Below, piece by piece: positions 1-9,313 of a stretch of DNA of 64,000 bases. This stretch comes from CAIWHR01 sp963724975 (GTDB taxonomy: Bacteria; Pseudomonadota; Gammaproteobacteria; Burkholderiales; Casimicrobiaceae), in NCBI GenBank assembly GCA_963724975.1, contig CAVRXB010000008.1:372001-436000 (forward strand), given 5' to 3'. The notes under the pieces were generated by a model. It made no database searches, was not told where the DNA came from, and worked only from the letters and a program-made list of their open reading frames with translations. Position 1 is the stretch's first letter, and each line of letters begins with the position of its first letter. Both the position numbers and the translations under genes were made by a program.

Positions 1-129
1 CATTGGCCAATGCGTACATCAGCGAGCAGGTGTTGTATCGCGAAGACGAGCGCGGCATGATGTACGTTCTAGTCGCCGGCTATCGATCACCATCTCGGAT
101 TCGCGAGCGGCATCACGCTTTCGCTCGCG

Positions 130-675
130 ATGGTACGGCGCTGGCCGAATTACTACCGTGCGTGGTGGGCGCTGAGCTACAGTCTTCGCAGCTACGGAGG
201 ATTGGTGCGCGGCACCGGGTACGCACGAAGTCTCCCCGTCCCGCTGCGCGAGCGCTATCGCGAGATCATGGCGGCGGCCGAGGCGTCGTTGTCCGAAGCG
301 ATGCGCCGACACCCCGAGCATGGCTCGCTCTACATCAACAAGATCGCGTTCGACGTCGAAAACGGACGCGACTGGATGTCGACATTCCGCCGCGCCGCGC
401 AGATCGATCCGCATTCGCGCCGGCTCTACCAGACTGCATTCAACTATGGGCGGCCGCAGTGGGGCGGCACCAAGGACACGCTGCGCGAGATCTACGACAC
501 CGCGAAAAGCAACAACCCCGGCGCCGACTGGCCGAGGCAATTGCGCGACGCGTGGGCACCGGAGATCAAGCCGCTCATCGACCTCGACAGCCCCTGGACG
601 CTAGCGGGGCTCGCCATCATCGCCGTGCTGTTGGCGCTCACGGGATGGCGGCATTGGCATGCGCGGGGCGGGTGA
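130..675 (+). CDS. Tetratricopeptide-like protein with C-terminal membrane segment, 5' end missing or frameshifted
   Basis: The product is 181 residues from the ATG at 130. It reads like helical repeat units (YYRAWWALSYSLRSYGG, then a unit around EASLSEAMRRHPEHGSLY) and ends in a hydrophobic span (LAGLAIIAVLLALTGW) and a short basic tail, so it is probably membrane anchored. The frame is open back to base 73, where a TAG closes it. Plausible coding (ISEQVLYREDERGMMYVL) lies in another frame over roughly bases 3-70. This suggests that the true gene begins left of the window and changes frame near 60-75. I do not recognise a specific family and no function can be assigned. Confidence 0.45.
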   Translation: MVRRWPNYYRAWWALSYSLRSYGGLVRGTGYARSLPVPLRERYREIMAAAEASLSEAMRRHPEHGSLYINKIAFDVENGRDWMSTFRRAAQIDPHSRRLYQTAFNYGRPQWGGTKDTLREIYDTAKSNNPGADWPRQLRDAWAPEIKPLIDLDSPWTLAGLAIIAVLLALTGWRHWHARGG

Positions 676-739
676 GTGCCGACGCAACCGGAACGTCGAA
701 GGCGCAGGCGCGCAGAACAGACGGGGATATTGCAACCAA

Positions 740-1216
740 CTACAGATTGTTCGTCAGTAAATTCGAGTAAATGCCCGGCGTCGAGTCCGGAATCGCTATT
801 GCGCCCACTGTTTTCGCGTAGAACTCTGCCGGCCCCACGCCTCCGATGATCGAGTACCCGTAGCCCTGCGCCCGTTGCGTGTGCAACGCTGCTAGCAGCA
901 ACGCGCGTCCGATGCCGTGCCCACGCTGACCCGTGTCGACACCCTCCGGCCCAAAGTAGTTGCGGCACGTCACATCGTAGCAAGCGAATCCCAGCATTGC
1001 GGCGTGGCGGACCGCGATGAAGCAGGTCACCGGCGCCTGCGCAAACGCAATCTCGACTTCGGCCGCCGAACTCGCAAACTGTGCGCGAACCCAGTCGAGC
1101 ACAGCGTGACGTTCGGGCGCAAGCGCACGACGAATCGTGACACCGCGCGCTGCGCAAGCGGCAACGGCCTCGTCGAGGCTTGGTAACGCGTACAGTCGTA
1201 CCAGCATGTCGTGCAT
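740..1216 (-). CDS. GNAT-family N-acetyltransferase
   Basis: A 158-residue protein with the GNAT fold signature. Motif A (QRGHGIGRALLLAALH, about residues 97-112) is the acetyl-CoA pyrophosphate-binding loop, preceded by a strand that ends in the GVDTG turn. The C-terminal part (GYSIIGGVGPAEFYAKTVGA) matches the usual beta-alpha region before the last strand. GNAT enzymes transfer an acetyl group from acetyl-CoA to an amine; the substrate cannot be told from sequence. The gene converges on the tetratricopeptide-like gene, and an internal Met4 is an alternative start because neither has a strong ribosome binding site. Confidence 0.85.
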   Translation of the reverse strand: MHDMLVRLYALPSLDEAVAACAARGVTIRRALAPERHAVLDWVRAQFASSAAEVEIAFAQAPVTCFIAVRHAAMLGFACYDVTCRNYFGPEGVDTGQRGHGIGRALLLAALHTQRAQGYGYSIIGGVGPAEFYAKTVGAIAIPDSTPGIYSNLLTNNL

Positions 1217-1243
1217 GGCCGCAGATTCCGCGCTATGAGCTAA

Positions 1244-1843
1244 TCAGGGGAACTTTGACGGCGCCGAAAACGGTTTGTTCGCATCCACTACGAACATCAC
1301 CAACGCGCGCAAATCGGTCGAGCCGCTGCTGGTAACTTGCATCGGCACGTCGGCGCCTTGACCTGTTTCCGCGCGGCCGGCGGCCACGCGCAGCTCGCCT
1401 TGCGGAGTGCGAATCGTTTGCTCGCCGGAAAGCACGTAGAACGCCTCGGAACCCGGATGCGTGTGCACAGCCGTTGTGCTGCCTGGAGGGCCGCTCGCCT
1501 CGTTGATGCGAAGAAGATATTGCGTCGCAACGATCGGCGAAATCGGTCCAACCTCGGCAACCTTGGTTCCACCCAGTGACGAGCCGCCCGCGGGACCGAG
1601 TTTGAAGAGCCACACTTTGCCCCCGTACTCAAAAGCAAGTCCCGTGGGAGGGGCGACCGCTTGCGCCTCTACAAGCGTGGCGAAGTTCTCGATGCGCCAA
1701 AAAAGCGGTCCGGGGGGTAACGACGACACCTTGAGCTCGGCCAAGGGCTTGATGACAAGCGCCTGCTGCGCGGCCGCCGCCGATGGCAATAGACATACCC
1801 CAAGCGCCAACAACATGGCCCCACCGAATTGAAACCGTTTCAT
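1244..1843 (-). CDS. Secreted cupin-domain protein
   Basis: The start chosen is the ATG at 1843 because it follows an AGGAGG box by seven bases and opens a clear signal peptide (MKRFQFGGAMLLALGVCLLPSAAAAQQ region), giving 199 residues. The mature part holds a cupin metal-binding motif with HTHPGSEAFYVLSGE followed by a Gly-rich second motif region. Small exported cupins of this kind bind a metal and may be enzymes or sugar or small-molecule binders; no substrate is evident. The frame is open upstream to 1966, but that extension has no signal sequence and no ribosome binding site. Confidence 0.85.
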   Translation of the reverse strand: MKRFQFGGAMLLALGVCLLPSAAAAQQALVIKPLAELKVSSLPPGPLFWRIENFATLVEAQAVAPPTGLAFEYGGKVWLFKLGPAGGSSLGGTKVAEVGPISPIVATQYLLRINEASGPPGSTTAVHTHPGSEAFYVLSGEQTIRTPQGELRVAAGRAETGQGADVPMQVTSSGSTDLRALVMFVVDANKPFSAPSKFP

Positions 1844-1976
1844 GACGACCTCCTCGTCATCGGCGATTCGCGCAGCGCTACGACAATGTCCGCGCCGTTT
1901 GCCTCGGGTCACCTCTACCCCGGCGCAGAACTGCGGGCAGCCGGAGCCGCCCGCGTCATCCTTCACAACAACCCCT

Positions 1977-3597
1977 TCACTGCGGGCCGAACAGGTCCTG
2001 CTTTATCCCGGCCGCGTTGAAGATGTAATCGCGCGACGCTTCCAGATCTTTGCGCAGCTTGTCCACGTTGACGTTCTGGAGCTTACCCTTCCACTTGCGC
2101 ACCTTGCCCGCGACGATCACGGTCTCGACGTTGGTGCGATCCATCAGCGATACGACAGCTCCCGGAACCTGATTGAGCGGCGCCACGTTGATTGAAGTCG
2201 CGTCGAGAATGATGATGTCGGCGTCCTTGCCCGGCGTGAGCGAGCCGACCTTCTTGTCGAGCCGCAGCGCCTTCGCGCCATTCATGGTGGCGTAGCGAAG
2301 AACGTCGCGCGTCGTCAGCAGCGGCGGGAGGCTGGGCGTCCGGCGTCGGCCACTGGTTGGGCGGATAGAAATCGCCCTGCTCGAGCACCATCTGGTTCAC
2401 GATCATGCGCTGCATGTTCATGCAGACGCGCATCTGCGTGAAGAAGTCCGCCGTCATCGTGCATTCCACGTCCACGGACAGCGAAGGCTCCATGCCCAGC
2501 CTCTGCATCTTGATGATCGGCGGCTCGCCGTGGCGCATGTTCATCTCGATCGGGAAAGCGATCGAGACCTGCGCGCCGACATCCTTGACCTTCTGCCAGG
2601 CGGCGTCAGCCATGCCGGTCATGTGGATGAACAGGTTGTCCGGTCCGATCCCGATGTTGCCGTTGCCGCCCGTTCCAGCCGCAAGCTTGTCGAAAATCGG
2701 CCGGATGCCGAACGGCGACAGGATGTGCGCCGCAATCTGCAGGTCGAGCTCCCGCCCGATCGTCCACGATAGGTCGGTGGTCGCATCATCAAGATAGACC
2801 TCGCCGCCCATGATCATCGTCACGAGCTGGTCGCTCGATGAGAACCACTGCTCCTTGATGCGGGGCGCATCGGTCGGATACTTGTTGCCGGGATTCGTGT
2901 GGAGAATGTTGGCACCCGCGCTCTCGAAAAAGCCGAATGCCGCACGGCGCCCGGTATCGAAGAGCGCCTGTATCGCGGCATCGGAGTGCTGGGGCGAGTG
3001 ATGGATCTGCGAGACGTCGTGCACTGTCGTAACGCCGTCGTCGAGCTGGCTCAGGCCGCCGAACAGCTCGTTGATGTACACGTCCTGCGGCCGATACACC
3101 GGAGCGAACGTAAGGAGGATGAACTCGAAGTAGGTTGTCAGTCCGCTCGGGGAACCGGAGCCATCGTTGATCAGGAGCCCATCGGCGAGAAAGCTGCGCA
3201 ATGCGGTCTCGAACTGGTGATGGTGCGTATCGATGAACCCCGGCATCACGATGCGTCCCGTCGCATCGATGACGCCGGCGCCGGGAACGTGCAGGTTCTT
3301 TCCGACGGCGGTAATTTTCCCGCCTTCGACCAAAACGTCGCCTTGGGGAAGGTCAGGGATCTTCGGGTCCATCGTCATGACAGAGCCGCCGCGGATGACA
3401 TAGCGGCGTCCGTGCTCGCCGGCGCCGCCGGGAGGGCCCGGATCGTCGGGCTTCTCCGCCGCGGCCGGCGCGGTGAGGAAATTCGATCCTGCCGCTGCGA
3501 CCGCGGTCGCACTAGAGGCTTTCAAGAAATCGCGCCGTGAGCCACTCAGAGGCGCGCGATGGTCCTGAATGTTTCCTTCATCACATAGCTTGCACAT
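1977..3597 (-). pseudogene. Tat-exported amidohydrolase, split by a one-base frameshift
   Basis: A metal-dependent amidohydrolase of the cytosine deaminase/atrazine-hydrolase-like group. The ATG at 3597 follows an AGGAGG box, and residues 20-45 form a twin-arginine signal (SRRDFLKASSATAVAAA), so it is predicted to be exported folded. The first metal-binding motif is GFIDTHHHQFE. The reading frame runs intact to about 2325 and then fails; the C-terminal part (MNGAKALRLDKKVGSL, then GKDADIIILDA) continues in the next frame to the stop at 1977. Removing one C from the run near 2325 gives QPPPLLTTRDVLRYATMNG, a typical family junction, and a 539-residue protein. A sequencing error is as likely as a real mutation. 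Confidence 0.8.
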
Positions 3598-3804
3598 CCG
3601 TTCCTCCTATATCGCCCCTTTCTCCCGTGATCGAAGTGTTGTCATCCACTCCTCGGTTCATTTTGTCGCCAATCCGCGACGGTGTAAATCGTCCAGAGCC
3701 CTTGTCCTACACGGACATCAGCGTTCGTATGACGACCCTCGCGGGCGCCCTGATCGTTAATGGACTTCAGTGAACGCCGCTCGAAAGCGGCCTGGAGGGA
3801 AATC

Positions 3805-6339
3805 GTGAAAAAGGCACTGGATTCGCTGCGCGTCCGGGCGGGGGTCATTCTCGCCGCATGCGCACTGTTGCTTGCCGGAACGGCATGGGCCGATCCGCCG
3901 GGGCGTGTCGTGCGCCTCGCCTATATGAACGGCCCGGTGAGCTTCCTTGCCGCCGGCGATAGCGAATGGGTTCAGGCCGCGATCAATCGCCCACTGTGGA
4001 CGGGGGACCGTTTGTGGACGGGAAGCGGCGCGCGCGCCGAGCTGCAGATCGGCGGTGCCGCGCTACGCATTGCGCCGGAGACCAGCATCACCGTCATCAA
4101 CTTCGACGACCGCATCGCCCAATTCGAGGTCACACAGGGCGCCGTTCAATACCGTGTGCGAACGATCGATAGCGGCGACACCATCGAGATCGACACACCG
4201 AATCTCGCCTTTTCGGTTCAGCGCCCCGGTGAATACAGGGTCGACGTTACGCCCGATGGCGACGCCACGAGCGTAGCCGTGTTCCGCGGCGAGGCGCAGG
4301 CGTTCGGAGCGCAGAATGCGTATGTGATCGCCGCCGGAACGAGTTACCGCTTCCGCGGCACCGATCTCACCGATTACGTTCCCGAACCCATTGCGCGGCG
4401 TGACGCGCTCGACACATGGGCCGCCGAGCGCGTCGGCATCGAGGAACGTTCGCAGAGCGCTCGCTACGTCTCGCCCGACATGATCGGTTATTCGGATCTC
4501 GACGCGAACGGTACGTGGAGCAACGATGCGTCGTACGGCCCGATCTGGGTTCCGACGAGGGTCGCCGCCGACTGGGCGCCGTATCGATACGGCCATTGGG
4601 CGTGGGTCGATCCGTGGGGATGGACCTGGATCGATGATGCGCCGTGGGGCTTCGCGCCCTTCCACTATGGGCGGTGGGCGTTCGTCCAGAACCGCTGGGG
4701 ATGGGTTCCGGGTCCGCGTGCGGTCCGACCGGTGTACGCACCGGCGCTCGTTGCCTTCGTCGGGGGTAACAACTTTTCCGTTGCACTCTCGCTCGGTTCG
4801 GGCGGCGGCATCGGTTGGTTCCCGCTCGGACCGGGCGACGTCTATCGGCCCGCTTATACCGCGAGCCGCGAATACTTCACGCGTGTCAACGTGAACAACA
4901 CCGTCGTCAACGTGACGAACGTCACGAATATCTATAACAATCCTACGACCAACATTCGTTACGCGAACGCGACCAATGTAAACGCGGTGACGGCTGTTCC
5001 GACGCAGGCATTCGTCGACGCGCGACCCGTGCAGCGGGCGGCCGTCAAGGTGAACCAGCAAACCCTCCAGCAGGCGCAAGTCGTTTCGCACGTCGAAGTG
5101 GCGCCCGTCAAGACGAGCATCGTAGGTGCGGCAGCACCGGCGCAGGCGCGGCCGACCCGAGCGGCTGCCGAGCGTACGGTGGTTGCGAAGCAGCCTCCAC
5201 CGCCGGCGCCCGCGCCGATCGAGCAACGCCAGGAAGCGTTGAAGCGTCAGCCCGGCAAGCCGCTCGAGGCCACCGAACTCCAGAGGATCGGTGGACAGAC
5301 TCCGGCGGCAAAACCGAACGTGACGATCGCGCAACCGGCGGCTGCGCCCAAACCGATGGCGGCAGCCGCACCATCAACCAACAGAGGTGGCGCACCTACA
5401 GCAGCGCCGCCTGCCGGTGCCGCGGGCCAACCCCCCGTCGCTGGTGCAGCACCGAAGGCCGATGAAATGCGCCGCGGAGGACCGCCGCCGACAACGATGG
5501 GTGCCGAGAAGCAGGGACCGCCGACGGGACGACCGGAGTCGAAGGGACCGCCGCCGGCCGCAACCGCGCCGAGCGCACCCGCGCCACCGACCGCGATGGA
5601 GAAGCAAGGTCCGCAAACCGGGCGACCGGAAGCGAAGGGTCCGCCGCCCCTGGCGCCGGAGCGCGGCGGGCCACCGCCCACCGAAGCACGGACACGAAAC
5701 GTGCCGCCTCCGACTGCTGCCCCGTCCGAACCGCAGGGACACGCTGCCACCGCGCGTCCTGAAGCGAAGGGCCCACCGCCGCCGGTGACGGCGCGCGGCG
5801 GTCCACCGCCCGTCGAATCACGGCCACAAAACGTGCCGCCTCCGACTGCTGTGCCGTCCGAACCGCCGGGACGCCCTGCCACCGCGCGACCCGAAGCGCC
5901 GCCCATGACACAAGGTCCAGCCGGTCGTGAACAGATGCAACGAGGTGGTCCGCCGAGGCAACCCGAGCCCGCCGCGCCGCCTCCGGCCGCGAGAGCGCCG
6001 GCCAACGTACCGCCCCCAGCGGCGCAGGCACCACCGCAAGCACCACCACGCACCGAGTCCGCGAATGTGTCGCGTCCGCCGCCGGCTGTGCAAGCTCCGC
6101 CGCCGCGACCGGAAACGGCGAATGCGGCACAACGTCCGATGCCGCGTGAGGCCCCGCCGCCGCAAAGCAGGCAGGCGCAGGCGCCGCCGCCGACGCCGCA
6201 GGGTCCGCCACCGAATGCGGCGCCGCAGCGGCAACCGCCACCGCAGGCTGCACAGCAAGCAACGGGCCGGCCGGCCGACAAAGGTCCGCCGCCGAAGGAA
6301 AAGGACAAGGACAAGGATAAGAAGGACGAAAACAAGTAA
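3805..6339 (+). CDS. FecR/DUF6600-like exported protein with Trp-rich and long Pro-rich regions
   Basis: I start at the GTG at 3805 because GGAGGG lies just upstream and it opens a signal peptide (VILAACALLLAGTAWA); an in-frame ATG at 3760 would add 15 residues without a good ribosome binding site. The 844-residue product has a FecR-like beta region (about 35-165), then a Trp-rich segment with repeated YGHWAWVDPWGW and YGRWAFVQNRWGW units (about 259-302) typical of DUF6600 proteins. An Asn/Val-rich stretch follows, then some 400 residues rich in Pro, Ala and Gly, and an acidic-basic tail (KDKDKDKKDENK). It is probably periplasmic or envelope associated. The function is unknown; FecR-type domains elsewhere sense or bind at the envelope. 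Confidence 0.8.
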   Translation: MKKALDSLRVRAGVILAACALLLAGTAWADPPGRVVRLAYMNGPVSFLAAGDSEWVQAAINRPLWTGDRLWTGSGARAELQIGGAALRIAPETSITVINFDDRIAQFEVTQGAVQYRVRTIDSGDTIEIDTPNLAFSVQRPGEYRVDVTPDGDATSVAVFRGEAQAFGAQNAYVIAAGTSYRFRGTDLTDYVPEPIARRDALDTWAAERVGIEERSQSARYVSPDMIGYSDLDANGTWSNDASYGPIWVPTRVAADWAPYRYGHWAWVDPWGWTWIDDAPWGFAPFHYGRWAFVQNRWGWVPGPRAVRPVYAPALVAFVGGNNFSVALSLGSGGGIGWFPLGPGDVYRPAYTASREYFTRVNVNNTVVNVTNVTNIYNNPTTNIRYANATNVNAVTAVPTQAFVDARPVQRAAVKVNQQTLQQAQVVSHVEVAPVKTSIVGAAAPAQARPTRAAAERTVVAKQPPPPAPAPIEQRQEALKRQPGKPLEATELQRIGGQTPAAKPNVTIAQPAAAPKPMAAAAPSTNRGGAPTAAPPAGAAGQPPVAGAAPKADEMRRGGPPPTTMGAEKQGPPTGRPESKGPPPAATAPSAPAPPTAMEKQGPQTGRPEAKGPPPLAPERGGPPPTEARTRNVPPPTAAPSEPQGHAATARPEAKGPPPPVTARGGPPPVESRPQNVPPPTAVPSEPPGRPATARPEAPPMTQGPAGREQMQRGGPPRQPEPAAPPPAARAPANVPPPAAQAPPQAPPRTESANVSRPPPAVQAPPPRPETANAAQRPMPREAPPPQSRQAQAPPPTPQGPPPNAAPQRQPPPQAAQQATGRPADKGPPPKEKDKDKDKKDENK
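5629..5892 (+). repeat. Two 132-bp direct repeats inside the Pro-rich region
   Basis: Two consecutive 44-residue units with the pattern EAKGPPP..., RGGPPP, NVPPPTA, PSEP, ATARP start at 5629 and 5761. Weaker partial copies (GRPESKGPPP near 5530) precede them. The units differ at about a dozen residues, so the duplication is not recent. Such arrays normally form extended, flexible linkers. Confidence 0.75.
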
Positions 6340-6351
6340 CGCGAACGAATG

Positions 6352-6437
6352 ACCCGCGAATCATCTGACGTGTTCGGCATGGTTCGCGGGTGCCCAACTT
6401 GCCCGTCACTTCGTGCGGCGCTGCGCGGTGACGGGCA
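6352..6437. terminator. Two consecutive inverted repeats after the FecR-like gene
   Basis: ACCCGCGAA (6352-6360) pairs with TTCGCGGGT (6384-6392), and TGCCCGTCAC (6401-6410) pairs perfectly with GTGACGGGCA (6428-6437). No strong T-run follows, so a Rho-independent terminator is only a possibility. The rest of the 244-base gap shows nothing I recognise. Confidence 0.35.
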
Positions 6438-6583
6438 ATCGGTTTTGCAACGACATGCGTGTCGAGTCCCGCGCCCATCGCCGTGCGTCGGCTACGGTCG
6501 CCGGAATGCGCCGAGTTAGAATCTCCCGTGGCTCCGGATGGATGCGCCCGCGCCATTCCCTCGCCTGAACCGGAGATCTCGTA

Positions 6584-7279
6584 ATGAACGCTAACCGTTG
6601 GGCTCGCGTCGTTGCACTCATCGCACTCTATTGCCTCGCGAGCGCCGCTCCCGGCCAACCGACCGCATCGCCGGACGGTCTGGTTCCAGTCAAGCCGCGG
6701 CGGATGGAGCTCGCGTGGCTGCGGCCCGGCGCCGATTTTCGTCCTTACACCAAAGTGATCATCGACCGGACGCAGGTTGCCTTCCAGCCGGGCTGGTTGA
6801 AGGACTACAACCTCAACGCCCCGATGAACAAGGTGTCGCCGGACGACGCCGCCAAAATCCTCACTGCCGCGCAGACCAATTTCGACAGTATCTTCACCGA
6901 CGCGTTTCGCAAAGCCGGATACGAGGTTGTCACGACAACCGGCCCCGATGTGCTGCGCGTGAACTCCGCAGTGGTGGATCTCATGCTCAATGCACCGCTG
7001 GGCCAAAACCTGGGGCCGGGAACGACGTGGATCATCACCGCAGGCCAAGCCGCGCTAATCGTGGAAGTGCGCGACACGGTGTCCAACGCGCTGCTCGGAC
7101 GCGTTGCGGACAGGGAAGCGACGCAAAACCTTGGCCGACAGTTGGCGAGCACCACAACCAACCTCTACGATTTTCGCCGGCTCTTCGAACACTGGGCCGG
7201 CATTTGCGTAACGGCGCTCGGTGAATTGAAAGCCGCATCGCCCGTGCCCCAGGACCTCAAGCCCAACCAGCGTCTTTGA
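6584..7279 (+). CDS. DUF3313-family exported protein
   Basis: A 231-residue protein starting 11 bases after a GGAGA box, with an N-terminal signal sequence (VVALIALYCLASAAPGQ). The mature part begins DGLVPVKPRRMELAWLRPGADF and contains YTKVIIDRTQVAF and GRVADREATQNLG. This layout is that of DUF3313 proteins, which are usually lipoprotein-like envelope proteins; here I see no lipobox Cys, so it is probably periplasmic. No biochemical role is established for the family, and its neighbours (a FecR-like protein upstream, a broken GlcG/HbpS gene downstream) do not suggest one. Confidence 0.75.
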   Translation: MNANRWARVVALIALYCLASAAPGQPTASPDGLVPVKPRRMELAWLRPGADFRPYTKVIIDRTQVAFQPGWLKDYNLNAPMNKVSPDDAAKILTAAQTNFDSIFTDAFRKAGYEVVTTTGPDVLRVNSAVVDLMLNAPLGQNLGPGTTWIITAGQAALIVEVRDTVSNALLGRVADREATQNLGRQLASTTTNLYDFRRLFEHWAGICVTALGELKAASPVPQDLKPNQRL

Positions 7280-7316
7280 TCGCAACGGCGAACGCCGCAT
7301 CGTCAACGGAGGCAAT

Positions 7317-7501
7317 AAGGTCAGGAAATTTTTCCCGGCAACCGCGGCGCTGGCGCTCGCGGCGTCGGTGGCGCGACGCCCATCGAGGGCGGCCTCCCTA
7401 TCGTCGTCGACGGCAAGATGCTCGGTGCAATCGGCGTCAGCGGAATGGCGTCTCCGCAGGATGCGCAGGTTGCGCGCGCGGGACTCGACGCACCCAAATA
7501 G
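7317..7501 (+). pseudogene. Remnant of a GlcG/HbpS-family heme-binding-like gene
   Basis: A GGAGG box near 7308 is followed by a signal-peptide-like stretch (VRKFFPATAALALAASVA) that has no start codon. From 7373, in a different frame, comes a family C-terminus: GGLPIVVDGKMLGAIGVSG, then SPQDAQVARAGLDAPK and a stop at 7501. The middle of the domain, roughly 80-100 residues, is absent. This looks like an internal deletion plus start loss, leaving both ends of one gene. Intact relatives are small exported proteins of the GlcG/HbpS (DUF336) type, some of which bind heme. Confidence 0.7.
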
Positions 7502-7536
7502 CGTTGGGGGGTGACTGGAGGAAGGCCGCGGCACGC

Positions 7537-7542
7537 TATAAT
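7537..7542 (+). promoter_or_regulatory. Candidate -10 element for etfB-etfA
   Basis: A perfect TATAAT lies 33 bases before the etfB start in an otherwise GC-rich stretch. No convincing -35 hexamer is at the usual spacing, so this is a -10 candidate only. Confidence 0.4.
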
Positions 7543-7574
7543 CGTTATCCTTTCCCACAGCGGCGGCCATTCCC

Positions 7575-8327
7575 ATGAAAGTCCTGGTTTCGGTCAAGCG
7601 CGTCGTCGATTTCAACGTCAAGGTTCGCGTGAAGGGCGATGGTTCGGGTGTGGACACCGCGAACGTCAAGATGTCGATGAATCCGTTCGATGAGATCGCC
7701 GTCGAAGAAGCGGTGCGCCTCAAGGAAAAGAGCATCGCAACCGAGATCATCGCGGTCTCTTGCGGAATTGCGGGTAGCCAGGAGACGTTGCGCACCGCGC
7801 TCGCACTTGGCGCCGACCGCGCGATCCTGGTCGAGACCGACGTCGATTTGCAGCCGCTTGCGGTAGCGAAGCTCCTGAAGGCCGTCATCGACAAGGAACA
7901 GCCCAAGCTCGTCTTGCTGGGCAAGCAGGCGATCGACGACGATTCGCATCAGACAGGTCAGATGCTGGCGGCGCTCCTCGGCTGGCCGCAGGCGACGTCG
8001 GCATCCAAGATCGACATCGCCGGCGACAAGGCGACGGTGAAGCGTGAAGTCGACGGCGGGCTCGAGACGATCGAAACATCGATGCCGCTGGTCGTGACCA
8101 CCGATCTGCGCCTGAACGAGCCGCGTTACGCGACGCTGCCCAACATCATGAAGGCGAAAAAGAAGCCGCTCGATGTTCTGAAGCCGGACGCACTCGGTGT
8201 CGATGTCGCACCGCGGCTCGCGACGCTCAAAGTGGTGGAGCCGGCCAAGCGCAAGGGCGGCGGCAAGGTCGCCGACGTTGCCGAGTTGGTCGGCAAGCTA
8301 CGAAACGAAGCAAAAGTCATTTCGTGA
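7575..8327 (+). CDS. etfB: Electron transfer flavoprotein subunit beta
   Basis: EtfB, 250 residues, the usual length. It opens with MKVLVSVKRVVDFNVKVRVK and carries the family core (NPFDEIAVEEAVRLKE, GADRAILVETD, LLGKQAIDDDSHQTGQMLAALLGW, VTTDLRLNEPRYATLPNIMKAKKK). EtfB pairs with EtfA and binds AMP; the heterodimer takes electrons from acyl-CoA dehydrogenases and passes them to ETF-ubiquinone oxidoreductase at the inner membrane. It is followed 13 bases later by etfA and then by an acyl-CoA dehydrogenase, so the three are probably one transcription unit. Confidence 0.97.
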   Translation: MKVLVSVKRVVDFNVKVRVKGDGSGVDTANVKMSMNPFDEIAVEEAVRLKEKSIATEIIAVSCGIAGSQETLRTALALGADRAILVETDVDLQPLAVAKLLKAVIDKEQPKLVLLGKQAIDDDSHQTGQMLAALLGWPQATSASKIDIAGDKATVKREVDGGLETIETSMPLVVTTDLRLNEPRYATLPNIMKAKKKPLDVLKPDALGVDVAPRLATLKVVEPAKRKGGGKVADVAELVGKLRNEAKVIS

Positions 8328-8340
8328 TCGGAGCGCAGCC

Positions 8341-9280
8341 GTGACTACTCTGTTGCTCGCCGATCACGATAACGCGTCGCTCAACGCCGCGACGTTGAAC
8401 GCCGTCACCGCCGCGCAAAAGATAGGCGGCGCTCTGACGCTTTTCGTGGTTGGCCACAACGCGGCACCGGTCGCAGAGGCTGCGGCGAAGATTCCAGGAG
8501 TGGCAAAGGTCCTCCATGCGGACGCGCCCTACTTCGGCGAGCCCGACCGCCGAAAATGTCGCCGCAACGGTCGTCGCCGTGACGAAGACGGGCGGATTCA
8601 GTCACGTGCTCGCTGCGGCGACGGGTTATGGCAAGAATGTCGCACCTCGCGTCGCCGCGCTGCTCGACGTCGCGCAGATTTCGGAAATCATCGCCGTCGA
8701 ATCACCGGATACGTTCGTGCGTCCCATCTACGCGGGCAGCGCGTTCGCGACGGTGCAGTCGAAGGACGCGATCAAGGTCGTCACCGTGCGGGCAACGGGC
8801 TTCGATGCGGCGCCTGCAACGGGCGGGAATGCGACGGTGGAAAAGGTGGACGCGGCGCCCGACACTGGCCTGTCCCGCGTCACGGGACAGGAGCTCACGA
8901 AATCGGATCGTCCCGCGCTCACAGGTGCGCGTGTCGTGATTTCCGGCGGCCGCGGGCTCGGCAGCACGGAAAACTTCAAGATGCTGGAAGCGCTCGCGCA
9001 GAAACTCAACGCCGCGATCGGCGCTTCGCGCGCCGCCGTCGACGCGGGCTACGTTCCCAACGATTATCAGGTCGGGCAAACCGGCAAGATCGTGGCGCCC
9101 GATCTCTACATCGCGATCGGAATTTCGGGCGCGATTCAGCACCTCGCGGGCATGAAGGACAGCAAGGTGATCGTCGCCATTAACAAGGATCCCGACGCGC
9201 CGATTTTCCAGATTGCCGACTACGGCCTGGTGGGCGACCTGTTCCAGATCGTTCCCGAGCTCACTGCGGCGCTCAAGTGA
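8341..9280 (+). pseudogene. etfA: Electron transfer flavoprotein subunit alpha, frameshifted by one base
   Basis: The GTG at 8341 begins VTTLLLADHDNASLN, and the frame continues to HADAPYFGE near 8541. There the EtfA sequence jumps frame and resumes as PTAENVAATVVAV, running through GKNVAPRVAALLDVAQISE and the FAD-binding C-terminus (SGGRGLGS, AAVDAGYVPNDYQVGQTGK, AIGISGAIQHLAGMKDSK) to the stop at 9278-9280. Deleting one C in the run at 8542-8544 gives an uninterrupted 312-residue protein, which is normal for EtfA. EtfA carries the FAD of the ETF dimer. Because the partner gene is intact and the gene is otherwise perfect, a base-call error is the likelier cause. Confidence 0.9.
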
Positions 9281-9313
9281 TCGCGCATTGTTAGCCTTGG
9301 TGCTGAATCGACA

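Noticed and set aside
5396..7048. Long minus-strand frame opposite the Pro-rich gene and DUF3313 gene
   Set aside because: It spans two plus-strand genes and reflects codon bias; its repetitive Ala/Arg/Pro content mirrors the Pro-rich region.
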